From: Phaseolus vulgaris
Lineage: Eukaryota; Streptophyta; Magnoliopsida; Fabales; Fabaceae
Assembly (NCBI RefSeq): GCF_000499845.2
Contig: NC_023749.2
Location: forward strand, 35,723,843 to 35,787,842
DNA length: 64,000 bases
Reading direction: 5' to 3'
Made by a program: the position numbers and the translations under genes. Shown here piece after piece: positions 11,165-22,342 of the stretch. A model generated the notes under the pieces. The model was not told where the DNA came from. It saw nothing but the letters and a program-made list of their open reading frames with translations, and did not search any database. How positions within the stretch are numbered: position 1 is the first letter of the stretch; each line of letters begins with the position of its first letter.

Positions 11165-12769
11165 TTATCTCTTCCCTTTGTTGTTGTATTTTGTGTACTT
11201 CTCATTTTGTTGTTGTATTTGAATTTTAATCTTCTCATGCATTTTCTTGACAAAATCAGCTTTGAGTACTCCTTCCTTATGCACAAAATCTTGGGGGTTA
11301 GGAAGGGGTATCAAATCCATGGGCGTGAGAGGATTAAAACCATATACTACCTCAAAAGGAGAAGCATTAGTAGTCTTGTGAACCACTCTATTGTAAGCAA
11401 ATTCAATGTGGGGAAGGTACTCATCCCAAGATTTGTGGCTGCCCTTCATGATAGCCCTAAGCATAGTTCCAAGAGATCTATTGACTACTTCGGTTTGCCC
11501 ATCCATTTGAGGATGACAAGAAGTTGAAAATTGTAGTCTTGTTCCAAGTTTACCCCAAAGAGTTTTCCAAAAGTGGCTTATAAACTTGGGATCTCTATCG
11601 GACACTATACTTCTAAGGAGACCATGGAGTCTCACCACTTCTCTAAAGAAGAGTTTAGAAATATTTTGAGCATCATCTACTTTGTGGCATGGAATAAAGT
11701 GGGACATTTTGCTAAAACGGTCCACTACCACAAAAATAGAGTCATGGCCTCTTGCAGTCCTAGGAAGTCCTAAAATGAAATCCATGCTAATGTCTTCCCA
11801 AGGAGCATTTGCAATCGGCAAAGGGGTGTAGAGTCCATGCGGCATTGTTCTAGACTTTGCTTTTAAACATGAGATACATCTAGAACAATGTCGTTGGACA
11901 TCTTTCCTCATGTGTGGCCAACAAAATTTTGCTTTTAAAAGATCTAGAGTCTTATCAACTCCAAAATGGCCCATGAGTCCCCCTTCATGTGATTCTTTGA
12001 CAAGGAGTTTTCTATGTGTTCCTTGGGGAATGCAAAGTTTTCCTTCTTTAAAAAGATATCCCTCGGACACATAGTAACCTCCTTGTGCTCTATGTAGACA
12101 TTGAGCATAGATGGATGAGAGTTCTTGATCTTCTTGGTAAAGCTCTCTTATGTGGTCAAATCCAAGAATTTGGGCACCTAGTTTTGAAAAGAGTGTGTGC
12201 CGTCTTGAAAGAGCATCGGCCACTATATTGGTGCTCCCTTTCTTGTATTTGATTACATAAGGAAATTGTTCAAGAAATTCCATCCATTTAGCATGTCTCT
12301 TGTTGAGCTTGTGTTGGCCCTTTAAATATTTTAAAGACTCGTGATCACTATGGATAACAAATTCTTTGGACACAAGGTAGTGTTCCCAAGTCTTTAGGGC
12401 TCGCACAAGAGCATAGAGCTCTTTGTCATAGGTGGGGTAGTTGAGGGTGGCACCATGGAGTTTTTCACTAAAATAAGCAATGGGGTGTCCACCTTGCAAC
12501 AAAACCGCACCTATGCCTACCCCCGATGCATCACACTCTATCTCAAAAGTTTTGGAAAAATTTGGGAGAGATAGGATGGGTGCATTGGTGAGTTGAGCTT
12601 TTAGCCTTTGAAAGGCTTGCTCATGCTTTTCATTCCAACAAAATGCAACATCTTTTTTTACAAGTTCATTCAAAGGAGAAGCTAGGCTAGAAAAATTAGG
12701 CACAAACCTTCTATAGAAGCTAGCTAACCCATGAAAACTTCTTACTTCACTTACATTTTGTGGAGTTGG
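11165..12769 (-). CDS. RNase H and integrase of the CRM-like element
   Basis: A frame of about 530 codons with no ATG of its own. It is the continuation of RT after the TAG at 12770-12772. RNase H comes first ([14 protein letters not shown], later [12 protein letters not shown] and VADALSRR). The integrase zinc finger is [22 protein letters not shown]. The catalytic acids are in [16 protein letters not shown] and [14 protein letters not shown] at 11165-11167 ends it, although the same frame continues beyond. All key residues look intact, so the lesion is recent. Confidence 0.85.
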   Translation of the reverse strand, partial: PTPQNVSEVRSFHGLASFYRRFVPNFSSLASPLNELVKKDVAFCWNEKHEQAFQRLKAQLTNAPILSLPNFSKTFEIECDASGVGIGAVLLQGGHPIAYFSEKLHGATLNYPTYDKELYALVRALKTWEHYLVSKEFVIHSDHESLKYLKGQHKLNKRHAKWMEFLEQFPYVIKYKKGSTNIVADALSRRHTLFSKLGAQILGFDHIRELYQEDQELSSIYAQCLHRAQGGYYVSEGYLFKEGKLCIPQGTHRKLLVKESHEGGLMGHFGVDKTLDLLKAKFCWPHMRKDVQRHCSRCISCLKAKSRTMPHGLYTPLPIANAPWEDISMDFILGLPRTARGHDSIFVVVDRFSKMSHFIPCHKVDDAQNISKLFFREVVRLHGLLRSIVSDRDPKFISHFWKTLWGKLGTRLQFSTSCHPQMDGQTEVVNRSLGTMLRAIMKGSHKSWDEYLPHIEFAYNRVVHKTTNASPFEVVYGFNPLTPMDLIPLPNPQDFVHKEGVLKADFVKKMHEKIKIQIQQQNEKYTKYNNKGKR

Positions 12770-13768
12770 CTACTCGCGGATGGCTTTGATTTTCTCGGGA
12801 TCTACATGCACCCCCTTTTTGTTTACTATAAAGCCTAAGAAGACTACACTATCTACACAAAAGGTACACTTATCCCTATTGGCAAAAAGACTATTTTTCC
12901 TAAGGACTAGAAGAACTTTCCTAAGGTGGCTTAGATGGTCTTCTAGGGTTTTACTATATACTAAGATATCATCAAAGTAAACTACTACATATTTACCTAT
13001 ACAATCCCTTAAGGTATGATTCATAAGCCTCATGAATGTGCTTGGAGCGTTAGTAAGCCCAAAGGGCATCACCAACCACTCATATAATCCAAATTTGGTC
13101 TTAAAAGCGGTTTTCCACTCATCACCCTCCTTGATTCGAATTTGGTGATATCCACTTTTAAGGTCAATCTTGGAGAATAGAGTTGACCCATGTAATTCAT
13201 CAAGCATATCATCAAGCCTCGGGATTGGATGCCTATACTTGATGGTGATGTTGTTGATTGCTCTACAATCACAACACATACGCCATTTTCCATCCTTTTT
13301 GGGCACCAACAAGACAGGTACAGCACAAGGGCTTAGGCTCTTTTGAACCCAACCCTTCTCCAACAAGTCTTGAACTTGTGATTCTATCTCCTTTGTTTCC
13401 TCGGGGTTGGTTCTATAAGCAGGCCTATTTGGTAGGCTTGCCCCCGGTATAAAGTCAATTTGATGTTCTATCCCCCTAAGAGGAGGAAGCCCAATGGGTC
13501 CTTCTTGGGAGAATAGATCTTCAAATTCACTCAAAAGGTTTTCTATTTGAGGAGGTAAAACCATGAGTTCACTACTTGTGGCAGTGCATGTAAGTGCTCC
13601 TTTACAAAAGATAAGGCTTGGTTGTTCAACAAGAAGCAAGTTTTCAAAAACATTTTCAAGAGGTTTTTCTTGTTGACCAACCTTGTGGGAAGGAACACTC
13701 TTCTCCCACACCTTTCTATCCCTAAGGATTTTCTCTTTTTCTAGCTCTTTTTTTTTTGTTTTCCTCAT
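12770..13768 (-). CDS. Reverse transcriptase of the CRM-like element
   Basis: An open stretch of about 333 codons in a different frame from gag. RT motifs in order are [27 protein letters not shown] in two parts, [27 protein letters not shown] and the catalytic [10 protein letters not shown]. It stops at a TAG (12770-12772) inside the region joining RT to RNase H, where the family normally has no stop. The entry point lies in an A10 run (about 13748-13757), where the gag frame and this frame overlap. Confidence 0.88.
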   Translation of the reverse strand: MRKTKKKELEKEKILRDRKVWEKSVPSHKVGQQEKPLENVFENLLLVEQPSLIFCKGALTCTATSSELMVLPPQIENLLSEFEDLFSQEGPIGLPPLRGIEHQIDFIPGASLPNRPAYRTNPEETKEIESQVQDLLEKGWVQKSLSPCAVPVLLVPKKDGKWRMCCDCRAINNITIKYRHPIPRLDDMLDELHGSTLFSKIDLKSGYHQIRIKEGDEWKTAFKTKFGLYEWLVMPFGLTNAPSTFMRLMNHTLRDCIGKYVVVYFDDILVYSKTLEDHLSHLRKVLLVLRKNSLFANRDKCTFCVDSVVFLGFIVNKKGVHVDPEKIKAIRE

Positions 13769-15377
13769 CCCTCTTTTGTTTCATTTGTATTTGGTCTTTC
13801 ACCACTTGAGAATGTGGTAAAGGACTAAGTACAAACTTCTTATACTTATGGGTGAAGGAAATCTCGTTAGTGAGACCATCATGCAAGGTTTTCTTATCAA
13901 ATTGCCATGGTCTCCCTAATAAGATATGGCAAGCTTCCATAGGCACTACATCACATAAAACTTTGTCTTTGTAGTTCCCTATGGAAAACTTGATTTCCAC
14001 TTTCTTGTCTACATGTAGTTCCCCATTTTCATTAAGCCATTGAAGTTTGTAAGGTTTTGGGTGAGGAACTACTTGTAGCTTAAGCTTTTCAACCATCCTA
14101 GCACTACAACAATTACAACTAGATCCACTATCCACAATGAGGGAACATATATTTTCTAAAACATTGCATCTTGTATGAAAGATGTTCTCCCTTTGTGTTT
14201 CCATGGATGTGCTAGGGTGATTGTTGAGGGTTCTCCTAATCATAAGCAATTCTCCCTCTAGTGGAGCTACCCTCTCATCCTCTCCCCCTTCCTCTCTCTC
14301 ACTAGGCTCATCCTCGCCACTAGTGTACTCATCTACACCTTTAAGAAACAAAGTCCTTTGGTTTGGACATTGTGCTTGCACATGCCCTCTACCATAGCAC
14401 TTAAAACATTTAACATCTCTAGCTCGGATGGGTGGGGTTGAGGTTTCTTTGGTGAAGGGCTTGGTAGGCTCTTTTGGTTTTTCCTTGGATGTACTACCCT
14501 CCCTTCTAAACTCTTTCTTGGGATAAAAGCTAGAATAGGGGCTCACCTTTTGACTTGAGGTTTTGCACAAGTTTTGTTGCTCAACTTTAATGCAAAGTTG
14601 AACCAAATCATTCAAGTCTTGATAAGGTAAGAGCTCTACTCTATCTCTTATCTCAAGTGATAGGCCACTAAGGAACCTAGCTATGGTGGTTTCCTCCTCT
14701 TCTCTAATGGAGGCTCTCATCATGTAGAGCTCCATTTTTTGCCTATACTCTTCCACACTCATGTTCTTTTGTTGGAGTCTTTGGAGCTTGTCCATCAACT
14801 CCCTATGGTAGTAGGAAGGTATATGTCGACGTCTTAGGGCTCCCCTAAGGTCATTCCAATATGTAATGGAAGGTTCCCTATGAAGACGTCTATCTCTTTC
14901 GAGAGAGGTCCACCAATACATGGCGTTCCCTTGGAAACTAAGGGTGGCTAAGGGTACTTTTCGTTCCTCACTTACCCTATGGCAAGCAAAGAGTTGCTCT
15001 ACCTTCATCTCCCAATCTAGATATACTTCTACATTTTCTTTTCCATGAAAATGAGGTAGGTCTACTCTTGTTTCCCTTGGCACATCTTGTTCCCTTTGCC
15101 TAGTTCTTCTAGGGGGTGGTTGGTAATAATCATTGATTCTACGGCTTCCCTCCCCTAGAGACTCAATACTTTGAGAATGGGATGCATGAGTTTTTTTTTA
15201 TTTTTGTGATTTTTGTGACTTCTCTTCTTGAGCTTTAGCCAACTCATTGATTTTGTTCTCATTCTCCAATTGTCTAAAAGATATCAATTGTACCGCTTGG
15301 GATACTTCTTTTAAAAGAGTTTTCAAAGATTTTACTTCACTTTCTATAGACTTTGGAGAGTGAGAAGAAGAAGACAT
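13722..15377 (-). CDS. gag and protease of the CRM-like element
   Basis: The likely start is the ATG at 15377-15375 ([15 protein letters not shown]). One TAA at 15198-15200, next to an A-run, interrupts codon 60. The remaining frame runs to 13722. The gag core (about 15050-14600) is followed by a CCHC zinc knuckle, [14 protein letters not shown] (about 14400). Then comes a retroviral-type aspartic protease with [11 protein letters not shown] (about 14120) and [10 protein letters not shown] homopolymer run at the 3' end causes a shift into RT. Whether that shift is programmed or a one-base slip is unknown. Confidence 0.85.
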
Positions 15378-17228
15378 GGCTAAAACTTTGTGTATATAGG
15401 TGTTTTACTTTGAAAAAGTTTAGGAAAGTTAAAGAAGGTAGTTTTCCAGGTAAGGGAGGTGAGTCACAAAGGACTACTTAAGTACCAAGCCTTTTCCTTG
15501 CCAAAAACTATCCCCCAATATCTTCACACAAGACTTTCTCTTAGTGAAACACTTAGAACACAAATAAGTTGAGAAATAAATGCAAGAAAACAATGCAAGC
15601 TAACTATGCAATCAAAGCTAGTCGGTTTAGCACACAAATTAGACAAAAATAAACATGCAAGACGTAGCTATGAGAGCAAAAGAAAAGCAATTACTAATCA
15701 AGAATGCTATACTATTCGGCCCTAGGTGAGGCTTCTTGGACACTTTGAGCCCTTGAAGACACACTCACCGTCTAAAACGTAATTAAAAGATGTAATTAAC
15801 AATAAACCAAGTTGCAAAGGGAAATAAGAAAACTCCCTTTGTTGTTCCTCCTTTTGGTTAGTGCACTTCTTTGTTGTCTTGATTGTTGATCTCCTAAATG
15901 TTTGTAGTGTTTGTTTCAAGGAAGTTTGTTTCGGCTTTGGCTTTGTCTCCTCCTTAGAATGTTGGCTTTAATTCTCCAATTTCCAGCACCTATTCACAAG
16001 GGCTAAACCTTAAACCAAGTCAAATTCCATGCACATAAGCACCAAGGGAGAAATTAAATTCCAGCACCCAAAAAGAGAGGTCAAGGAACAAAAGCAAGAA
16101 ACAAATTTAATTGAAAGAAAACAGTACCACCAAAAGGATTTATAATATGACAACTTAGAAGGAGATTCAAGAAATTAAAGCAAACAATTAAAGGTACTCA
16201 ATAAAAGGTTGGCACACCAAAAGAATTCCTAAAGAAAAGCACTAGATTAGATGACCAAATAAAAAAACAGCACCACTGGAAAATGTTGTGGGCCAGAAAA
16301 CGTGTTTGTTCCCCGATTTATGCTGATCTGTATTTTTGGAATTTGGCTCTGAAATTTGTTATGCAAGATATTCAGGATCTTATCTAAAATCTGGCTTTGG
16401 ATTCACTCAAAACGGATGCACCATTTGTTTTTAATAAATTTTTCAAAATTGGTGTTCGGTTAGGCCAGCTGGAGCGCTCAAGATTTGCACTCTGATTTTG
16501 TAAGATTTATCATTTTTTTTCTGTTGCTTCTTTTGACCTAATTCTTTTTTTGTCTTTTCTATAACACTTTAAACTTGCATTTTCCAGAAAATCAGAATTT
16601 TTCTATGGGTGGAAATATTTTTCTGGGTTAAAACAGCCAAAACAGAGAAGGTGTAAACAGGGGAATTCTGAAAAACTGAAAAAAAAACAGCAAGATAACC
16701 AAAATTTAACACAATGGAATTGTAAGAACGGAAATTGTGTAAGAACTAAGACACAATTATGAACTCAAACTAAAAATAGAAAGGCACCAAAGGATCAAAG
16801 AACAGCAGATTCAAACAATTTAAAGAGACCCAAAAGCAAGAAACAATCAAGCCAATAATAGGACTACTAAGAATTGTTGACAAATATGGATTCACATGAC
16901 TTGACACAACATTTATAGATTCAGAAAATAAAGACTCAAAGCATAAAATGAAGCAAAATTAAGAAAGCAATAAGGACTCAAATTCCTAAAAGAAAACAGC
17001 CACTCAATGGTGTAAGGAATCCTATCACAAGCTGCACAGAATTTGTTCAAGATCAATTGAACAATTGTGCTTTGGTTGGATCTTCCATAAGCACACCAAG
17101 AACAATTTAAAAGTAAAAAACAGCAAGACAAGTATGGAATTTAAATGACAATATGAAATAAAGAAGAAACTGAAAATTTAAAAGACCAAGCTACTCATCT
17201 TGAAGAACCAAAAGCTCATGATACCAAA
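15378..17228 (-). other. Untranslated leader of the CRM-like element
   Basis: About 1.85 kb between the primer site and gag, AT-rich and without a convincing open frame. It is repeat-internal sequence, not host DNA. The primer-binding site occupies its right edge (about 17212-17228). Confidence 0.65.
17212..17228 (-). other. Primer-binding site (initiator tRNA-Met) of the CRM-like element
   Basis: Minus-strand TTTGGTATCATGAGC lies immediately inside the right LTR. TGGTATCA is the complement of the initiator tRNA-Met 3' end. Confidence 0.85.
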
Positions 17229-17932
17229 TGATGGCATTTTCATGTGTTCTTCTTGAATCAAAGTAGAAAATAAGGTGCGGAAGCAATGGGTGAGATGATC
17301 AAGACCCTCCTAGGAGTTGTGTTGGCCTTGTAGGTGCATGATGAGTATGGTGTTTGAGTGGTTCGGCCAGCTCAAGGGAGAAGGTGAAAGGATTGAAGTT
17401 TAGAGCCTAGATTTCTAGGAGAAGTAAAGCTTGTGCACAAAAATGGCAGCATAACCTTACTCAATTAAACTTGAAAAATACAATGAGATAGCTTTCCTAT
17501 TTATAAGCTATCTTGGACGTAAATGTTAAGCTATCTTCTAAGGAAAAGAAAACCAAAATTAAATCTAAATGCTAAGCCATGTGCCATGTGCAATGACCGG
17601 CCACACAACCCTAGTTTCTAGAATGTTTCCATCAAAAGTGCTTTCTACACTATCCTATCTACTAAGTACCCCTAATGGGCCTTTATGCAAACATATACAA
17701 AGCCTTCTCTCTTCCATCCGTGGCTTCATTTACTTGTGTGTGAGCATGTTTGGCCATGGATCTTGTAAGGGGGCCTAGACGGTCTAGCTCCATGGATAGC
17801 CTCCCTCCTTCACGTCCTAGACGCTCACCTTCACGTCCTAGACGCTCACCTTGGTCGTGGTCTTGGTCTAGACGCTCTCCTTGGCTTGTGCCTTGGCTTC
17901 CTTGGGTAGGTGTGCTTGGCCCTCCTCCATCA
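17229..17932 (-). repeat. 5' LTR of the CRM-like element
   Basis: A 704-bp partner of 10198-10901. Differences seen by eye are near 17280, 17562, 17600 and 17921. The minus-strand TATA-like TATTTATAAGCTA region is near 17495. Confidence 0.93.
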
Positions 17933-18075
17933 TTTAAGTATATGATTCAACAATTTCTACATATAAACATACATGTACGTAATCTAAATATCCATAAAAA
18001 CTAGGAAAATCCACTTGAATATGTGCGTAAGATGATACCTTGGCTTACGTGAAGAAAATTAACTTGTGTGAGGAT
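17929..18075 (+). repeat. Right copy of the 147-bp flanking duplication
   Basis: Matches 10051-10197. Its first four bases (ATCA, 17929-17932) are shared with the LTR end, so the junction has 4 bp of overlap. After 18075 the two flanks diverge. Confidence 0.9.
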
Positions 18076-18831
18076 GGTAGACAAAACACTCACTAAAGTG
18101 TATCAGACGAAACTGTGACTAGAGTGACTTAAACGAAACCTTCATTTAGGCGTGTCTATTATCACTAAGTGAGGGTACCATCTGAAGCACACACTAGAGT
18201 GCTCAAACAAAACATTTTCTTAGGTGTGTTTGTTATCGCTAAGAGAAGGGGTATCAAACAATATCTTTAATTAACCACTCATACAAAACCTCTTGGATCA
18301 ACACAGAGACACTTCTTAAAACAAAATTATCTTCATTAAACTTCGAAACTCGTTCCTACATCTCTTTGTAAAACTATTCCTTTCAGGAATAACAATGAGT
18401 TTACTTACCTTTAAGACTAAAAGAAGATGGAGACTCCACATAGACAAATAAGTAAGAACCCTAGTTTGACAAACAAAACAAAGACTCCAAAATCAACATA
18501 TTCCTAAAGAACATGAACCATACATGTCCTTGTAAAATTTTTACTCCATATATAATGGAAGAATTTCCAGCTTTTATGTGACACGTGAGCTTCATATTTT
18601 ACGTGTAACTGCATAATTTCAAAAACACATGTATTAAAAGTTCTTCCTTACTTAGTTGAAGGACTTTCACCTTACATGCAACAAAAAAGCTTTTGGCTCA
18701 ACATGCAACTGCCAAATTCTTCTACTAAAATTTTCATCAAGGACTCTAGTTAAAAAATCACTCATTTGTTTCCCTTACTTGAAACGTTCTATTCCCAAGA
18801 AGCTCCAAGTTTAAGCAAAAAGAACACCCAA
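18076..18831. repeat. Non-coding flank with a partial ~75-bp tandem duplication
   Basis: No open frame of note. ACTAGAGTG occurs at 18118 and 18193 inside two related units of about 75 bp that also share AAACAAAAC-like and TAGGYGTGT-like blocks. A third, weaker unit may precede them. The rest (18300-18831) shows nothing I can assign. Confidence 0.45.
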
Positions 18832-18915
18832 CACTACAGGAAATCATTAAATAAAAATCACTTTTAGAGACAAAAAATAATTAGTTACTATATTGACTAA
18901 ATTAGATACTATTTT
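18832..18915 (+). repeat. Left terminal inverted repeat of the MULE
   Basis: Pairs imperfectly with 22258-22342 in reverse complement, including the matching ACTACA../..TGTAGT ends and the AAAATAGTATCTA block. Confidence 0.75.
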
Positions 18916-19376
18916 AGAGACTAAAAAATTATTGGTATATAAAGTAGTTTATATTATTAATAAAATTTATAAACTAGTTTTTAAATTGGTATCTAATTAG
19001 GTACAAAGGTTTGATTTTGACTTGCATTGTTGTGAGATTGCTTTGATCGAGGATTTATGGTAGGATTAAATCTTTTCTTTTTTGAGTGTCATTGAGTTTT
19101 TTATATGCGGTTTATTGTGTAGTTTATTACTTTGAAGGCATTTTTATAGTTAATTAGGGCTTAGGGTCCCACCACCATGTGCACATTTTTTTTCTCTATG
19201 GTCCGCCATTTTCTTTTTGGTGTATTAACTGAAGGTTTGCTTTGTAATTTGTTTGATATTTGTGTGCATATTCATATTTGACAGGGATAGGTTTAATTTA
19301 TTGGTTATCATGTATAAAGGGATTTTTTAACGTTGTGGTCCACCATGGCGGGAATTTTTTAAATGCTGACAGAGTA

Positions 19377-20010
19377 GGATATGTTGGTGGTGAGACAACT
19401 ACATGGTCATGTGACTCAGATAAATGGATTTATTTTTAAATACTAGGAATTCTAAAGGAAATTGTCTATGTAATAGTGAATGAATTTTGGTATTCACGTG
19501 GTGGGTATTCTGTGTTGGAAGATAGGTTACACCTTTTGTTTGATGACAATGGCGCAATTAATATAGTAATCATTGCAAACAAATATGGTGAAATGCATTT
19601 ATTTGTGGTACACATTGTGTCAGAAGTTGTGGTTATTGACAACCTTTTGGAATATAGGGTTAGAGTGGTAATGATGGAGGAGTTCAGAGCGAGGCTAACT
19701 ATGACAATGATGGTGAGGAGTTTGAGGATGAGGGCACTGGTGGTGAGGAGTCTAATGGTGTGGAGGGTGATGTAGATGAGTTTGATGGTGAGGAGGTGAT
19801 GTAGATGAGGTTGATGGTGGGAGGTTCATGTAGATGAGTCTGATGGTTGACTTGTTGAGGATGAGTTTGAGAGTGGGGAGGATGATGATGAGATACACAT
19901 GGGTGAAGAGGTTGAGGTTGAGGCTGAGCAAGTTAATGTTGATTGTCATAATCAGTTTGTGGAGGCTAAGGTTGATGTAAATTATCATTCTAACTTGCAT
20001 GGATTATTGG
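19377..20010 (+). pseudogene. MULE transposase, N-terminal part
   Basis: Peptide pieces such as VNEFWYSRGGYSVLEDRLH (about 19467-19525) and GEMHLFVVHIVSE (about 19588) resemble the conserved N-terminal segment of plant MULE transposases. An acidic Glu/Asp-rich stretch follows. Stops and frame changes are frequent. Confidence 0.65.
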
Positions 20011-20018
20011 AGTTAGAA

Positions 20019-20864
20019 TGAAATGGAAATATGAGCGGAAGCACCAAATGGAATTTGGAGAAGATGTAGTGATTTATGAAGAGTGAGAGGTTAGACCAAC
20101 TCACTTTAGAAGGTGCAAGAATGAGATTAAGAATGTGTTTACCCCAGGGAGAGGAAGACAAGTTTTTTGTTGTGTAATTTGGGCAACATAATACTATATT
20201 TCATAATTTGAATTTACAAGAGGCTAGCACACTTATTTATAGTGTTAGGGCCAACCAAAAGAGAGTCAAATTCAAAATCTAGATCTAGAAGAGCCAATGA
20301 GAGTGTGACATGTTACTAGTCACACTCTCCATGCTTCCTCCCATGTGTAACACATGTTAAATGTGTCTTATGTGTGTAGCTAGCTCCTTGGTGTGCCTCT
20401 TGCTTCCACTTGGATGTCTAGGGTTTACATTGGGATTAATGAAGTCCAAATGTTGTCCTAGATAGCTCTTGCTACACTATTATAACTATATTCTACTCTA
20501 GGTCCAAATATCAGGCTTAAAACCTACACTACTTGGTCAAAATATTTGGCCCAATTATTTTATGCTACTAAGCCCAATGCATGGCCCATGAAATCCTAAA
20601 TTATTTTATACAATTATTTAAGCTAAAGCGTGGTCCAAAAAATAATGTTGACTAGTCTCTTTTAAAGTTAGTCAAAACTTAGTCTTCTTGTGTTCTTTTG
20701 ACCTAAGCTCTAGTTAATATTTTGATTACTTGAAGGACTTCTTGGATATGCTCATACATTCATTCATCATAGAGTTGTCCTCTTGATTGGGCATACAAAG
20801 ATAAACAAAAGCCCAATTAGACTCATATTTGCAAGTAAGTCCATAAACATACTATAAGTTGTCA
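20019..20864 (-). mobile_element. LTR-like insertion inside the MULE (family unknown)
   Basis: About 846 bp of non-transposase sequence separate the two halves of the MULE coding region. Read on the minus strand it starts TGAC and ends TTCA. It has a TATTTATAG-like box and shares the short block GCGGAAGCA with the CRM-like LTR. This suggests a solo LTR, but no target duplication confirms the borders. Confidence 0.4.
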
Positions 20865-20894
20865 TCCTCCTTATTATGTGGTTGTTTGTGGCTG

Positions 20895-21950
20895 GATTGT
20901 TTCTATCAGCAAGTTAAAGGTGATTGTCATAATCTGTTTGTGGAGGTTGAGGCTGAGAATGAATATGAAAGATATAATGTGGAAGATTATGAACCAAATT
21001 CCAAGGAAGATTTTCAATCATTGGGTAATGATGATAACCCAATTGATGACATAGGCCTACAGGATAGAAGATTTGGATAATGTGGATAAGAGTGAGGAAG
21101 TTGATAACATGCCATGAAGTAGTGGTGAATTCCCTACTTTTACCATGCCTAAAAACATGGTCAATTTCAAGTGGGATTTAGGGACCTATTTTATAGACAA
21201 GGAAGTTTTCAAAGATGAAATAAAAACATATGTTGTTTATTCTGGGATAAATCTCAAAATGTTAAAGAATGACAATATAGAAGATTTAGGGTTAAAATGT
21301 AATGGATCTGGTATAAGTGGTTTGCATATTGTGGCCATTTACCATCAACTAGTATGAAATTAAGGAAAATTAATTACATCCATACTTTTAGTAGGCAATT
21401 CAAAGTAGATTTACTTAGTACTAAATGGTTAAGTGGAAAGTTGAAGCCTTTTATAATCCAAAAATTGAAAAGTTTTGATGTACATGATAAAGTTGTCAAG
21501 AAATGGAACACAAGTATTTCTAGATCAAAGGCATAAAGGCAATGTTAATGGCATTCAAGAATGTGCATGGTTCATTTCAAGAATAGTACAAAAGAATTTA
21601 TGATTATGCCCATGAGCTATTGAGATCAAATCATGGGTCCACAGTTAAAATGAAAGTTGAAGAAAGTAATGGGATGATAGTCTTTAAGAGGATTTATGTT
21701 TGTTTAAAGGCCTACAATGATATTATTTTGGCATGTAGGCTCATCATTGGTTCAGATGGGTGTTTCTTAAAAGGCTATTATGAAGGAGAACTGTTCACGA
21801 CACTAGGAAGGGACCCTAATGACTAAATGCTCTCATTGGAATATGTTGTAGTTGAAATTGAGAACAAGAACTCATGGTCATGGTTTTTCAAACTAGTCAT
21901 TGAAGATTTAGGAGGTGCAACAATAGTTCATTAAACACATTTATCTTTCA
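20895..21950 (+). pseudogene. MULE transposase, MuDR and catalytic region
   Basis: After an acidic stretch (EAENEYERYNVEDYEPNS) comes a MuDR-type domain (FKWDLGTYFIDKEVFKDEI, about 21160-21220). The start of the catalytic domain follows (IIGSDGCFLKGYYEGEL, about 21740-21795), with the first acidic residue of the DDE triad in DGCFLKG. The frame changes several times, and the remainder of the catalytic domain after about 21950 is missing. Confidence 0.75.
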
Positions 21951-22257
21951 CCAACAAAAGGTATGTACTACATCTTCATTGTGTATGCTTTTGTATATAT
22001 TTTTCATCTTATGAAAGATCCATCTGCCCACAAAATGCAAGCAAACTACAAAAAGAATTAAATTTATCTTGATTTTAGGTACCAAGATTTACAATAACTT
22101 TGACCACCTTTTTTTAATTGTTATTTCTGTAATGGATAATGTGTCACTTTCGTATGTGTAATAGTTGTTCTCCATACCACTTGTTTAAAGTGAGACATAT
22201 CTTTATAGTTCGAGACAAGTTTGTTGTCAACTTGGATAAAAGGGAGTGTAGTTTATT

Positions 22258-22342
22258 AAAATAGTATCTAGTTTAGTTCATATATAATGATTAATGATTT
22301 TTTATTTTTAATTAATTGTTATTTAATAATTTTCTTGTAGTA
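22258..22342 (-). repeat. Right terminal inverted repeat of the MULE
   Basis: Imperfect reverse complement of 18832-18915. Confidence 0.75.

Larger units (their letters stand above)
10198..17932 (-). mobile_element. Ty3/gypsy chromovirus, CRM-like, young insertion
   Basis: A 7,735-bp element on the minus strand with two 704-bp LTRs bounded by TGATGG..CCATCA. The primer site beside the right LTR (TTTGGTATCATGAGC on the minus strand) matches initiator tRNA-Met, and a polypurine tract abuts the left LTR. Domain order is gag, protease, RT, RNase H, integrase. The integrase tail contains the GPF module with [16 protein letters not shown] and runs on into the 3' LTR, as described for CRM (centromere-associated) chromoviruses. 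No classical chromodomain is seen. LTRs differ at four sites by eye (0.6%). Three stops and one homopolymer shift break the polyprotein. Confidence 0.88.
18832..22342 (+). mobile_element. Mutator-like DNA transposon (MULE), decayed
   Basis: Imperfect terminal inverted repeats of about 85 bp (18832-18915 and 22258-22342) begin CACTACAGG..../....CTTGTAGTA. Between them lie pieces of a MuDR-type transposase: an N-terminal region (about 19377-20010) and a MuDR plus transposase core (about 21145-21950). The terminal CACTA resembles CACTA transposons, but the encoded protein is Mutator-like. I could not find a convincing 9-bp or 3-bp target duplication. A second copy of the same terminal repeat occurs at 63940-64000. 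Confidence 0.72.

Noticed and set aside
18832..22342. Calling the transposon a CACTA (En/Spm) element from its ends
   Set aside because: No TNP2-like transposase is seen, and the coding remnants are of the MuDR type. Left open in the findings.
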